A stretch of DNA of 64,000 nt from Thalassomonas sp. RHCl1 (GCF_947387555.1 NZ_CANDNZ010000010.1:62001-126000), one strand, 5' to 3'; shown: positions 42,382-50,833, counted from the first letter of the stretch. Numbers and translations: made by a program. The notes: a model not told the origin generated them from the letters alone.

Positions 42382-42954
42382 TTATGCCGCTTCAACCTTA
42401 ATCAGGTGATCATCAACGGCACCAAGCAAAGGCTCCAGCTGCGCCGGAGCCCCTCTGAGCCAATAGTCGATATGCTCAGGTAAAACCAATAGCGGCATAC
42501 GTTTATGGTATAAAGCACAGAGATCATTTGGCTTGGTTGTCAGGGTAACCAATTGATTGGGCTGTCCGGCAAACCACAAGGCCGCCATAAACAGCGGTTG
42601 TTCCCGGACATGAGTGAACAGAAACTTTTCTTTTTTATTGGACCGGTTATCCGTGCGCCACTCATACCAGCCGGTCATGGGCACCAGGCAACGGTTATTG
42701 GCATAGGCCTGTTTAAAGGTGGTCTTTTGCGCCGCCGTTTCAGCCTGGGCATTAATCAGCAGGCGTTTAGCCCAGTCCGGCTTAATGCCCCATACCAGCT
42801 CTCCCTGCTGATAGCTGTTGCCGTCGGCGGCAATGGCAGAAATGAACTGGCTTGGGCACAGGTCGGTATTAGTAGTTGTACTGTAACTGATCCCCAGCAA
42901 GTCGCTGACCCGGGCACTTAAGTGCTCATTGATAACACTAAAACGACCACACAT
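42382..42954 (-). CDS. SRAP/HMCES-family protein (YedK type)
   Basis: SOS-response-associated peptidase family protein, 190 residues, which in the family forms a covalent thiazolidine crosslink to abasic sites in single-stranded DNA. The catalytic Cys2 is present (MCGRFSV), with NAQAET near residues 68-73 (normally NARAET), GWYEW with Glu98 and HKRMPLL with His150. The short length matches bacterial YedK. GAGGAT precedes ATG. Confidence 0.93.
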   Translation of the reverse strand: MCGRFSVINEHLSARVSDLLGISYSTTTNTDLCPSQFISAIAADGNSYQQGELVWGIKPDWAKRLLINAQAETAAQKTTFKQAYANNRCLVPMTGWYEWRTDNRSNKKEKFLFTHVREQPLFMAALWFAGQPNQLVTLTTKPNDLCALYHKRMPLLVLPEHIDYWLRGAPAQLEPLLGAVDDHLIKVEAA

Positions 42955-42978
42955 ATCCTCTTCCTAACTTATTCAATG

Positions 42979-43404
42979 CTATTGCTTATGAATTTCACCG
43001 GTTTGTTCATCAACAAAACCATGACACAAATAACCCGGTATCGGGCGTTTTTTCTTGTTTATCTGCAGAAAATGCTCATAACCGACGGAAAAAGCAAAAG
43101 GGTTGGCATTATAGTCGGCATAATACTGATCCCGCCCCAATTTAGCTTCACTGACGCCGGAAGCAAAACCACTTAAAAAATCAGATCGGTTATTGAGTAA
43201 TATCGTCGTTAAACCATTTTCGTCGGCCACCAGTTCAAGCACGCCTTCGTCAATGAACTTATTGACCACAGCAGGATTAAAAACCCCGGTGTATTGTTCG
43301 GTTTCAGGATCGTAGCCAACGGCACTGGCACCAATGTCTGAGCTTGTCTGTGCTCTTGCCTCCATTAAGGAGACAAAAAACTCTCTTACTTTTTTTGAAA
43401 TCAA
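42979..43404 (-). CDS. Hypothetical protein, 141 residues
   Basis: A cytoplasmic-looking protein of up to 141 residues with no signal or membrane segment. The only distinct parts are a Val/Leu-rich segment near residues 48-62, followed by a Phe/Gly-rich stretch SDFLSGFASGVSEAKLGRDQYY. The start is uncertain: a TTG at 43404 or the ATG at 43365. It lies 24 bases upstream of the SRAP gene and may be cotranscribed with it. The repeat array D lies immediately upstream. Function unknown. Confidence 0.55.
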   Translation of the reverse strand: MISKKVREFFVSLMEARAQTSSDIGASAVGYDPETEQYTGVFNPAVVNKFIDEGVLELVADENGLTTILLNNRSDFLSGFASGVSEAKLGRDQYYADYNANPFAFSVGYEHFLQINKKKRPIPGYLCHGFVDEQTGEIHKQ

Positions 43405-43489
43405 TTTATATATCCGCTTTATTTCTTCCTGCCCATTTTATCAAAAGCTTAGCCCGGATCCCAATAACGAAAAAAATCCCCTTTCCTGA

Positions 43490-43713
43490 CGTCCATGACA
43501 CCGCGGCATACATCCAGAGTGTCGCCGCTCTTTGTCCCGCGGCATACCTACATCCTGAACGTCGCCGCTCTTTGTCATCCATGACACCGCGGCATACCTA
43601 CATCCTGAATGTCGCCGCTCTTTATCATCCATGACACCGCGGCATACATACGTCCTGAATGTCGCCGCTCTTTGTCATCCATGACACCGCGGCATACCTA
43701 CATCCTGAATGTA
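43490..43713 (-). repeat. Tandem repeat array D (50-bp period)
   Basis: Five copies, the last three in exact 50-bp register with ATGACACCGC at 43581, 43631 and 43681, and two with small deletions before them. Each unit has an outer stem GCCGC/GCGGC, an inner stem GTCAT-CC-ATGAC, and a small stem ACAT-CCTGA-ATGT. Read on the minus strand, it begins at the T-tract of the terminator of the small peptide gene. Frames of 60-96 codons across it are repeat translations. Confidence 0.92.
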
Positions 43714-43736
43714 AAAAGCCCCGAAAGCGGGGCTGT
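43712..43736 (-). terminator. Terminator of the small leader-peptide gene, abutting array D
   Basis: Stem AGCCCCG / CGGGGCT with a 4-base loop and a T-tract on the minus strand. The T-tract is the first base run of array D. Confidence 0.9.
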
Positions 43737-43787
43737 TATTTGGAAATCAAACCACAGTTTTTACAGCCGGGTGCTGGCCAAAAAGAA

Positions 43788-43958
43788 TTAAGTGCAGTGA
43801 AGCACGTGAGCAGATTCGGGATAACACTTATAATTAAAAGTGAACAGACAAGGCTCGCCGGATAAACCGCCTCCGACTTGAGGAGTCATTTCAGCAGGCA
43901 AACGCTTTTTATCCTGAGAAAGGTTTTTTAACTTCTTTTTATTTAATTTCAATTTCAT
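43788..43958 (-). CDS. Probable RiPP-type precursor peptide (56 codons)
   Basis: Short gene with a textbook AAGGAGATTGAA site before ATG at 43958. The peptide has a basic, Leu/Lys-rich leader (MKLKLNKKKLKNLSQDKKRL), then PAEMTPQVGGGL with a double-Gly-type cleavage site near residues 29-31, and a 25-residue tail with three Cys (GEPCLF, YKCYPE, VLHCT) and several Ser/Thr. This layout is that of ribosomally made, post-translationally modified peptides; the leader is reminiscent of class I lanthipeptide-type precursors of marine bacteria. No modification or export enzyme is in the window. It ends in its own terminator, so it is monocistronic. Confidence 0.72.
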   Translation of the reverse strand: MKLKLNKKKLKNLSQDKKRLPAEMTPQVGGGLSGEPCLFTFNYKCYPESAHVLHCT

Positions 43959-44185
43959 TTCAATCTCCTTATGCTTCTGTTATTTTTCTTTAATATTCAC
44001 AAATAGATAGCTCCTTATTTGCAATTTTCAACATAGCCAGCACCAGATACCAAGTCAAGAAAAACAAACATTTATTTAACACAAAATAAACAACAAGCTT
44101 TTTATCAAAAATCTTTGCCTGAACTTTTCTGATAAATGATATAGTTATCCGTTGATTTGCCCTCTGCCAACCTAAAAGGAAAGTT
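43959..44185. promoter_or_regulatory. Divergent promoter region, leader peptide and ltaE
   Basis: 227 bases, very AT-rich, between the divergent peptide gene and ltaE. It must hold both promoters. No operator recognised. Confidence 0.5.
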
Positions 44186-45199
44186 ATGATAGATTTTCGT
44201 TCAGATACCGTAACCCGTCCCGATGCCAAAATGCGCCAGGCAATGGCCAATGCCGATGTCGGTGATGATGTCTATGGCGATGACCCTACGGTAAATGCCC
44301 TTGAAACCTGGGCGGCTAAGCGGCATGGTTTTTCGTCAGCAATTTTTTGCAGTTCAGGCACCCAGGCAAACCTGCTCGGCCTGATGGCGCACTGCGAGCG
44401 GGGAGACGAGTATTTATGCGGGCAACAGGCCCATAACTACAAGTTTGAAGGGGGTGGCGCTGCGGTATTGGGCTCAATCCAGCCGCAACCGATAGAAAAT
44501 GAAAAAGACGGTACCCTCTCTTTCGACAAGCTGCGCGCGGCAATCAAACCCATAGACCCGCACTTTGCCAAAACCACCTTGCTCAGTCTGGAAAACACCA
44601 TTAATGGTAAGGTGCTGCCACTGGACTATCTGGCCAGAGCCCGGGAGTTTGTCAATGAACATGGCTTAAAGTTACACCTTGACGGTGCCCGGGTTTACAA
44701 TGCAGCCAGTGCGTTAGATGTTGATATTATTGAGATAGCAAAACATTTTGATTCCATGACCATTTGCCTTTCTAAGGGCCTGGGAGCACCGATCGGCTCT
44801 TTATTGTTAGGCTCAAGCGAGCTGATTGCTAAAGCCAGGCGCTGGCGTAAAGTGCTCGGCGGCGGCATGCGCCAGGTAGGTATACTCGCGGCGGCGGCCG
44901 AGATAGCCCTGAAAGAAAATCCTAAAAATCTGGCGCTGGACCATGAAAATGCCCGTTATCTAGGTAAACGCCTCAATGAAATCGCAGGCTTTGCAGTCAA
45001 CCTTGAACATATTCAAACCAATATGGTATTTGCCAAAGTCAGTCGTGATATAGAAATGAAGGTCTTAGCCGAACAGTTAAAAGCCAAAAACATCCTGATC
45101 ACAGCAGCGAATCCCATGAGGCTGGTAACCCATGCTGATGTCCAACAGGCGGATATAGATATTTTTATCAACGCATTAATCTCCTTGATCAGGAGCTAA
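44186..45199 (+). CDS. ltaE: Low-specificity L-threonine aldolase
   Basis: PLP enzyme that splits L-threonine or L-allo-threonine to glycine and acetaldehyde. MIDFRSDTVTRPDAKMRQAMANADVGDDVYGDDP is the family N-terminus, SSGTQAN the phosphate region, HLDGARV the PLP-binding Asp and Lys197 in CLSKGLGAPIGS the Schiff-base lysine, at the same number as in E. coli LtaE. The 337-residue length and AAAAGGAAAGTT site fit. A GC-rich hairpin follows. Confidence 0.95.
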   Translation: MIDFRSDTVTRPDAKMRQAMANADVGDDVYGDDPTVNALETWAAKRHGFSSAIFCSSGTQANLLGLMAHCERGDEYLCGQQAHNYKFEGGGAAVLGSIQPQPIENEKDGTLSFDKLRAAIKPIDPHFAKTTLLSLENTINGKVLPLDYLARAREFVNEHGLKLHLDGARVYNAASALDVDIIEIAKHFDSMTICLSKGLGAPIGSLLLGSSELIAKARRWRKVLGGGMRQVGILAAAAEIALKENPKNLALDHENARYLGKRLNEIAGFAVNLEHIQTNMVFAKVSRDIEMKVLAEQLKAKNILITAANPMRLVTHADVQQADIDIFINALISLIRS

Positions 45200-45211
45200 T
45201 CCAGATAAAAT

Positions 45212-45246
45212 AAAGCCGCCAGGGAAAAAGCTTCCCCCTGGCGGCC
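45212..45246 (-). terminator. Convergent GC-rich hairpin
   Basis: Stem GCCGCCAGGG / CCCTGGCGGC, with a T-rich tail only on the minus strand. It probably ends the minus-strand redox operon and may also help end ltaE. Confidence 0.75.
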
Positions 45247-45280
45247 CCGCAAGGATACAGGTTATATCAACTAAGCCAGG

Positions 45281-45904
45281 TTAATTCAGCAAAGTTAATA
45301 GCTGGCTTTCCAGCTCCGCGCTAAAGTCGTCTTTACGAAAAACTATCTCCCCCCGGCGGTTTATCACCACCACATAAGGGTTTGCAAAGACCTGATAGTC
45401 GGTAAATATTTTATTTTTCCGATCCCAGATACTCGGCGCCGTAATGGCAAACCTTTCGATATAACGTTTTACATGGGCTTCATCAACATAGTAACCCTTC
45501 ACCACTTGTAACCAATCCAATTTGTCGGCATATTTTCGGGCCAGGCGATTAAACTCGGCGATTTCTTGCTGACAATTGGGAAAATGCGGCAACGGACATA
45601 GGCTGTCGGCAAACATCAGCACCAGCGGCTTATCGCTGCCACCACTATAATCAAACGCTTTTTTCTTTAAAGTTTGCCCATGGATGCCGGGCGCTTTGAT
45701 TCCGGAGTTATCATGAACTGCCGACGCCAATTCCAACGCCGATATACGACGCAAATGGTCATGCAAGTTGTTGGCATACACCGGCTTAGCCAAGGAAAAG
45801 CTCAACAACAGCAAACAAAACAGCATAACCCTGGGCAGCATAAACCTGGGCAGCAGCGCCATTTTTCCAGCCGGGGCTTTAACCTTAATCATTAAATGTT
45901 TCAT
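45281..45904 (-). CDS. Exported thioredoxin-fold protein without CxxC
   Basis: A 207-residue protein with a signal-type N-terminal hydrophobic segment (LPRVMLFCLLLLSFSLAKPVYA). The body has a thioredoxin-like pattern (PLVLMFADSLCPLPHFPNCQQEIAEF, then NPYVVVINRRGEIV), but no CxxC: Cys are in DSLCPLPHFPNCQQ, seven residues apart. The start overlaps the stop of the upstream redoxin gene. It may be a thiol peroxidase or copper-binding relative. Role unknown. Confidence 0.75.
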   Translation of the reverse strand: MKHLMIKVKAPAGKMALLPRFMLPRVMLFCLLLLSFSLAKPVYANNLHDHLRRISALELASAVHDNSGIKAPGIHGQTLKKKAFDYSGGSDKPLVLMFADSLCPLPHFPNCQQEIAEFNRLARKYADKLDWLQVVKGYYVDEAHVKRYIERFAITAPSIWDRKNKIFTDYQVFANPYVVVINRRGEIVFRKDDFSAELESQLLTLLN

Positions 45905-46413
45905 TCGCTCTTCTCCTTAATGGCCGCTTCTTGTCCGGCAAAGGCCAGGGCTGCCATCTGCGGCTGAATATCGGCGGCGCTTTGGCTGTAAAACTTCACC
46001 TTGCCGTCCTGTCCTATCAATACCTGGGTCGGCTGGTGCCAGGCATGAAATAAACGGGATATTTGATGGTTTTCATCAAAAACCACCGGATAATCAATGC
46101 CGAGCTCATTTGCCGCTTTTGTCACTGTCGCCAGGGTGCTGTTCATGGCAGGGGCCAGCGCAATAAATTCTATCTGCTCCTTATATTGCTGGTATAAGGC
46201 CAATGACCGGCTAATGCCCCGCGGCCGGTAAGGATCAAAAAACAGCAGATAAAGCGCTTTATTTTTTAGGATTTCTTCGCTGTTAACCGCTTCACCCTTA
46301 ATATTTTCACTGTATAAAACCGGGGCCCGACTGCCGCTTTCAAGTTCAGCGGCGGCAACAGCAGCCGCCAGGCTAAAGGTAAACACGGGTAAAACCATTT
46401 TAAAAAACATCAT
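45901..46413 (-). CDS. Exported redoxin-like protein lacking cysteines
   Basis: A 170-residue protein with a signal peptide ending AAVAAAE and a thioredoxin/AhpC-like body (SRAPVLYSENIKGEAV, ALYLLFFDPYRPRG in place of the active-site CxxC, HQPTQVLIGQDGKVKFYS). It has no Cys, so it cannot perform thiol exchange. It overlaps the next gene by ATGA. Between active thioredoxin-fold proteins it may act as a scaffold or partner. A similar Cys-free pattern occurs in copper-handling SCO relatives, but this is not shown. Confidence 0.75.
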   Translation of the reverse strand: MMFFKMVLPVFTFSLAAAVAAAELESGSRAPVLYSENIKGEAVNSEEILKNKALYLLFFDPYRPRGISRSLALYQQYKEQIEFIALAPAMNSTLATVTKAANELGIDYPVVFDENHQISRLFHAWHQPTQVLIGQDGKVKFYSQSAADIQPQMAALAFAGQEAAIKEKSE

Positions 46414-46433
46414 TCTCTCCTGATTGCTTCCGG

Positions 46434-46976
46434 TTAATCTTTGATTGCGTTTAGTATTTTTTGCTGTAAATCATCGGTGATCAGCGCCGACCTATGGATA
46501 ATTTTCCCGGTTTTATCGATCAGGATATGCTGCGGCGTACCGGTGACATGAAATTTTTCTACCAGCTCCCCCACCGCATCAAAGCTAACGGGTACCGACA
46601 AGCGACGCTTTTCCATAAACTTATTTACCCTGGCAATGGAGTCGTTCATGCCGACATTCACCGCCACCACATCAAGCTGCTCGCCATACAAGTCATGTAC
46701 CTGCTGCAGGTGCGGCATTTCTTCTTCACAATAACTGCACCAGGTTGCCCAAAACTTAAGATAAACGGGTTTAGTAAGCGACTGCTCCAATACCAGCGAC
46801 TTCCCCGCCAGTGTTGTCAGGGCAAAGTCCGGGGCTTGTTGACCCGCCAGCCCTTGCCCGGCTGCTGCCGTATAACTGAAACTTGATATCAGCAGCACCG
46901 AACTCAGCACTAATCTCCCTTTTTTTCGTACAGCCCGGGGGAGGTTTTTTATTTGGCTTAAAAGGTCATCTTTCAT
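46434..46976 (-). CDS. TlpA/ResA-type thiol:disulfide oxidoreductase
   Basis: Membrane-anchored periplasmic thioredoxin of 180 residues. A single N-terminal helix (LVLSSVLLISSFSYTAAAG) precedes QAPDFALTTLAGKSL and the active site FWATWCSYCEEEMPHL with Cys80/Cys83; the cis-Pro loop is GTPQHILID. The ATG at 46976 follows AAGGAAAAAGTA; an ORF starting at 47042 extends into array E and is not believed. It starts the downstream three-gene group. Confidence 0.92.
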   Translation of the reverse strand: MKDDLLSQIKNLPRAVRKKGRLVLSSVLLISSFSYTAAAGQGLAGQQAPDFALTTLAGKSLVLEQSLTKPVYLKFWATWCSYCEEEMPHLQQVHDLYGEQLDVVAVNVGMNDSIARVNKFMEKRRLSVPVSFDAVGELVEKFHVTGTPQHILIDKTGKIIHRSALITDDLQQKILNAIKD

Positions 46977-47009
46977 TACTTTTTCCTTGGTTTCGATAAA
47001 GTTAAAATA

Positions 47010-47329
47010 AGTTGTTTCCACCGCGCTTTGGCCTCCTGTCACCGCGGAATACCATACGTCCTGTAATTTCTACCGCTCTTTGACCTCCTGTCACCGCGGA
47101 ATACCATACGTCCTGTAATTTCTACCGCTCTTTGACCTCCTGTCACCGCGGAATACCATACGTCCTGTATTTTCTACCGCTCTTTGGCCTCCTGTCACCG
47201 CGGAATACCATACGTCCTGTAATTTCTACCGCTCTTTGACCTCCTGTCACCGCGGAATACCATACGTCCTGTAATTTCTACCGCTCTTTGACCTCCTGTC
47301 ACCGCGGAATACCATACGTCCTGTATATA
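47010..47329 (-). repeat. Tandem repeat array E (52-bp period)
   Basis: Six copies in exact 52-bp register, with ACCGCGGAAT at 47041, 47093, 47145, 47197, 47249 and 47301, and nearly identical to one another. Outer stem CCGC/GCGG encloses TGAC-CTCCT-GTCA, and a small stem TAC/GTA with loop GTCCT follows. It fills the gap between the CcdA-like gene and the TlpA-like gene, starting seven bases past the stop codon of the former on the minus strand. Unlike the other arrays, no terminator hairpin is seen at its edge. Confidence 0.95.
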
Positions 47330-47333
47330 AAAG

Positions 47334-48062
47334 TCAAAACAGTAGTTTTCCGGCTTCGGTCAGAAAATACTCCCCGGTTAAAACCATCAACAAGGCCATA
47401 AAAACCTTGCTGATATTGAGCCAGCGCCCGGACTTGGGTAAACGGGAGAACCATTGCGAAGAAAAGGCGAACAGCAGTAATAATGAGCCCAAACCGTAGG
47501 CAAAGATCACCATCAGCACGCCGCCATAAACCAGGTCACCCGTTGTCGCGATATACATAAGCAACATGCCCAATACCGGTGCTGTGCAGGGAGCCGCTAC
47601 TAAGCCGGAAGCCGCACCGATAAAAAATAATCTCAGGTAAGGGTTAGTCAGTTTTCTCAGCCACTGCTGCCCCGGATGCCACTGGGGGATTTTCAGATAG
47701 CCCATCATCGACAAGGCAAAAATAAAGCAGAGGTTGGCTATCAGAATATAACCCAGCGGAGAAGTCGATATTTCACCAAACATTTTGCCTGTGGCCGCCG
47801 CAAAAATACCCAGGCTGCCATATACCAGCGCCAGCCCGGCAACATAAACCAAAGGGCCGAAAAATTTTCCGCGGCCAGTTTTACTGTCTGCTTGATGACG
47901 GGTTTCCAGGGAAAACACACCGACAGTTATGGGGATCATAGGATAAACACATGGCGTGGTGCTGGTGAGTAAACCGGCAAAATAAACCATGACCAGACTG
48001 ATAAAGGAGAACTGCCCGGCGCTTAAATATGCCCCTATGCTTGTTTCTATAAAGGTTTCCAT
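47334..48062 (-). CDS. CcdA/DsbD-type transmembrane thiol transporter
   Basis: Inner-membrane protein of 242 residues with six helices, matching the transmembrane domain of DsbD or CcdA. The two redox Cys are in STTPCVYPMIPI and SGLVAAPCTAPVLGM. It would carry electrons from the cytoplasmic thioredoxin to periplasmic thiol proteins such as the TlpA-like protein downstream. Starts at ATG 48062; an upstream TTG is unlikely. Array E separates it from its partners. Confidence 0.9.
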   Translation of the reverse strand: METFIETSIGAYLSAGQFSFISLVMVYFAGLLTSTTPCVYPMIPITVGVFSLETRHQADSKTGRGKFFGPLVYVAGLALVYGSLGIFAAATGKMFGEISTSPLGYILIANLCFIFALSMMGYLKIPQWHPGQQWLRKLTNPYLRLFFIGAASGLVAAPCTAPVLGMLLMYIATTGDLVYGGVLMVIFAYGLGSLLLLFAFSSQWFSRLPKSGRWLNISKVFMALLMVLTGEYFLTEAGKLLF

Positions 48063-48325
48063 AACGGCTACCAACTCATGACTTAAGATGACGCCAGTAT
48101 GGGGAAAAACGGGATAAAACTTATGCCAGCAAGCTGATATTTACCTTATATTTTCCTGAAATTTAGCTAAAAAAACGCTGTAGCCCTTATTATTACTGAC
48201 TTTATTAACAATCACAGCAGAAAGGGGGAAAATAAAAAAAGACTGTTTTTCCCTTGCTCCGGCGGTATCATATCGCCATCTATCACGGCAATCATTCCGG
48301 TTAAGCTGACAGGCCAGAGCAAGAC

Positions 48326-50833
48326 ATGCACAGTTACCAGTTTTCTATCTTTACCTACAATCCGGATACCCGTGAGTTAAGCTGGCAAAAAGATCCCTCA
48401 GACAACCGGGAATCGGGCAGCCAGTATTTAAGAAAAAAAGTTGCCGACGTGCTGCTCTATTTATTAGAAAACCGCGAGCGGGTTGTCAGCAAAGATGAGT
48501 TATTACAAAACATCTGGCAGCAGGGAGAATTCAGGGAAAATTCCCTGCTGCAAAGTATCAGGGAATTACGCAAATTATTTGCTGAATCCGCCCAGTCGCC
48601 AAAATTTATCCGCACCGTACACTTAAAAGGTTATCAGTGGATTTATCCCCAAGTCGCGTTAAGTGCGCCGATAACAGAGAAACCAGAACTAAGTGGAACT
48701 TCACCTGAGCTAAGTGAAAACAAGCAACAAGCCCCGGAAAAACCGATAAGCGCAAAAGCAGCAAACCTTTCCCCGCAGCCTGAGAGGCAAAGTAAACCCG
48801 GACTTAAAATAAAAGCAGCGGCTTTTCTGGCACTGGCTTTCGCCCTCTTTATCACTGTCTTTTTTTGGCCGGTAAAAGATACCCCGCAAGCGCCTTTAGC
48901 AGCCAGCAAGGCCGAAGTCGCGGTATTACCTTTTATCAACGACACCGGCGACAGCAAGCTGCAATGGCTGGAACTGGGCTATTCCGACATGTTCGCCCAG
49001 GGGTTAAGAAAATTTATCCCGCTACAGGTAATTCCCAGCTACCACTTGCAGGGGGCAATGGCGATACGCCAACTGGATAAACGCTTAAGCGACAGCGAAC
49101 AGATTTCAGGCTTGCTCGGTAGCATCAATGCCAAATATGCCATTGCCGCCACCATTAATAAAGACGGTAAAGCCCTACGTTTCAATTATCGTATCCATGA
49201 TCTTAAAGGGGTTTTTGCCAGCGGCAGCATCCGTTTCCCTAACCTGCCCTCCTCTTTACCTTCCTTGATCAGCCAGGTGGCACAGCATTTAAGCACAAGC
49301 CAATCTCCCGATGGCAAGGCGGCATTGGCGCTTTTTAAAAACAAAGACGCACAGCAGGATTATGCCAAGGGCACACAGGCGCTGCAGACGAAAGGCGCCA
49401 CATTAGCCAAACGTTACTTTGAAGCAGCCTTGCTCAATGAACCCGGCAATCTCGCCGCCACCGTTAAGCTGGCCGATACCCTGTCCCTGCTGGCAGAGTT
49501 TGAGCAAGCGCAAGCCTATTACCGGCAATTACTTGCGGTCCCGGCATTATCACAAGATGCCTTTCTTGGCAGCAGCGTCTATCTAGGCCTGGCAAAATTA
49601 TTGATACAACAGCACAGGCTCGACGAAGTCGAGACGTTACTTAAGCAGGGGCTGGCATTAACAAAGGATAAATCCCTGCGTTATCAAAGAGCCCAGTTAA
49701 TACGCAGCAAGGCAAAGTACTTCCAACTATTGGGGGATAACAAACAAAGGCACGCCTTGCTGAGTCAGGCGGATGAATTAAGCCGTCCTTTTGCCTCGCT
49801 GCAAAACGAAGCGGATGCCTTATATTATCTGGGCAGCCCCACCAATATCGGCCTGGAAACAGATCCTGATGTTAATCTCAGGCAAAACCAGCCCAAACTG
49901 GAGCAGGCGCTGAAATATTATCGGGAGTTAGGCAACAAAAGAGGCGAAGCCCTGACCCTGCTGGCCATCGGCCAAAACTACTACTTCGATGTAAAAAAAC
50001 GCCTTGAGGCACTGGAGCAGGCAAAAACCTTATTTATTGAAACCGGCAACCGGCTTGATCTGATCGATACCTTAAATTATATCGGTTACTTTTTTATTCA
50101 ATATCATAAGGGAGAGCTGGCCCGTCAGGCACTTGAACAGGCGATCGCTTTACTCGATCCCCTCAATGATCCCCACAGGGCACAACGCAGCTACTTTTTT
50201 TATGCTTTTTCGGCGTTGGATCAAGGCATCAACAATGAAGGGAGCCGGGCAAAAGCATTTTTAGCCAGCGCCATCGAAGGCTTTAAAACCAATATCGAAA
50301 AATATGCAGCTATCAGCTCCGGTTCAATCACCGCCGACAGCCATTTATTATTGGCCTGGGCCTATTCAGAGTCCGGGTTGTCGTCACAAGCCATCGGGCA
50401 TATAGAGTTGGCGCTAAAAACTTACCGGCAACAAGGCTATCCGGTATCCATCCGATATGCCCAGGTTTCCTTGCTGGACGAATACATTAAGCTTGAGCAG
50501 TGGCAGAAAGTCGTCTCCCTGGCCGCGAACGTGACCGACAGTTACCTGGCAAATATTTATTTAGCACGCGCTTATTATGAACTGGATAACCTCTCACAAG
50601 CCCATCAAACCCTTATGCTCACCAAAACAAGGTTTAGCGAGCGCTGGAGCCAGGCCGATGAAAAAAGGTTATCCCTGTACCATCAGGGACTGAAAAATGA
50701 TGGCAAGCTCAAACTTGAAAAAGTCATACTGGGCGAAGAAATGAGCTCTCATCAAAACTACTGTGACGATTTATGGAATACCGAGAATATCGACAGCGTC
50801 ATTCAATTAACGACATCGGCACATCAAAAGTAA
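48326..50833 (+). CDS. CadC/ToxR-like membrane transcriptional regulator with TPR repeats
   Basis: A 835-residue protein. Residues about 1-110 form an OmpR/CadC winged helix (LRKKVADVLLYLLENRERVVSKDELLQNIW, FIRTVHLKGYQWIYP). A linker is followed by a membrane helix at 163-183, and the rest is periplasmic. The domain AVLPFINDTGDSKLQWLELGYSDMFAQ is the adenylate-cyclase-like FlgD/CadC-associated module, and multiple TPRs follow. It is divergent from the redox operon and may sense an envelope signal to control it. Signal unknown. Confidence 0.88.
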   Translation: MHSYQFSIFTYNPDTRELSWQKDPSDNRESGSQYLRKKVADVLLYLLENRERVVSKDELLQNIWQQGEFRENSLLQSIRELRKLFAESAQSPKFIRTVHLKGYQWIYPQVALSAPITEKPELSGTSPELSENKQQAPEKPISAKAANLSPQPERQSKPGLKIKAAAFLALAFALFITVFFWPVKDTPQAPLAASKAEVAVLPFINDTGDSKLQWLELGYSDMFAQGLRKFIPLQVIPSYHLQGAMAIRQLDKRLSDSEQISGLLGSINAKYAIAATINKDGKALRFNYRIHDLKGVFASGSIRFPNLPSSLPSLISQVAQHLSTSQSPDGKAALALFKNKDAQQDYAKGTQALQTKGATLAKRYFEAALLNEPGNLAATVKLADTLSLLAEFEQAQAYYRQLLAVPALSQDAFLGSSVYLGLAKLLIQQHRLDEVETLLKQGLALTKDKSLRYQRAQLIRSKAKYFQLLGDNKQRHALLSQADELSRPFASLQNEADALYYLGSPTNIGLETDPDVNLRQNQPKLEQALKYYRELGNKRGEALTLLAIGQNYYFDVKKRLEALEQAKTLFIETGNRLDLIDTLNYIGYFFIQYHKGELARQALEQAIALLDPLNDPHRAQRSYFFYAFSALDQGINNEGSRAKAFLASAIEGFKTNIEKYAAISSGSITADSHLLLAWAYSESGLSSQAIGHIELALKTYRQQGYPVSIRYAQVSLLDEYIKLEQWQKVVSLAANVTDSYLANIYLARAYYELDNLSQAHQTLMLTKTRFSERWSQADEKRLSLYHQGLKNDGKLKLEKVILGEEMSSHQNYCDDLWNTENIDSVIQLTTSAHQK

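Noticed and set aside
43490-43713. Possible CRISPR array (regular 50-bp period)
   Set aside because: The whole period is conserved with no unique spacers, and no cas genes are near. The same holds for the 52-bp array at 47010-47329.
46977-47042. N-terminal extension of the TlpA-like protein
   Set aside because: It reads into array E; the ATG at 46976 with an AAGGA site and membrane anchor is the natural start.
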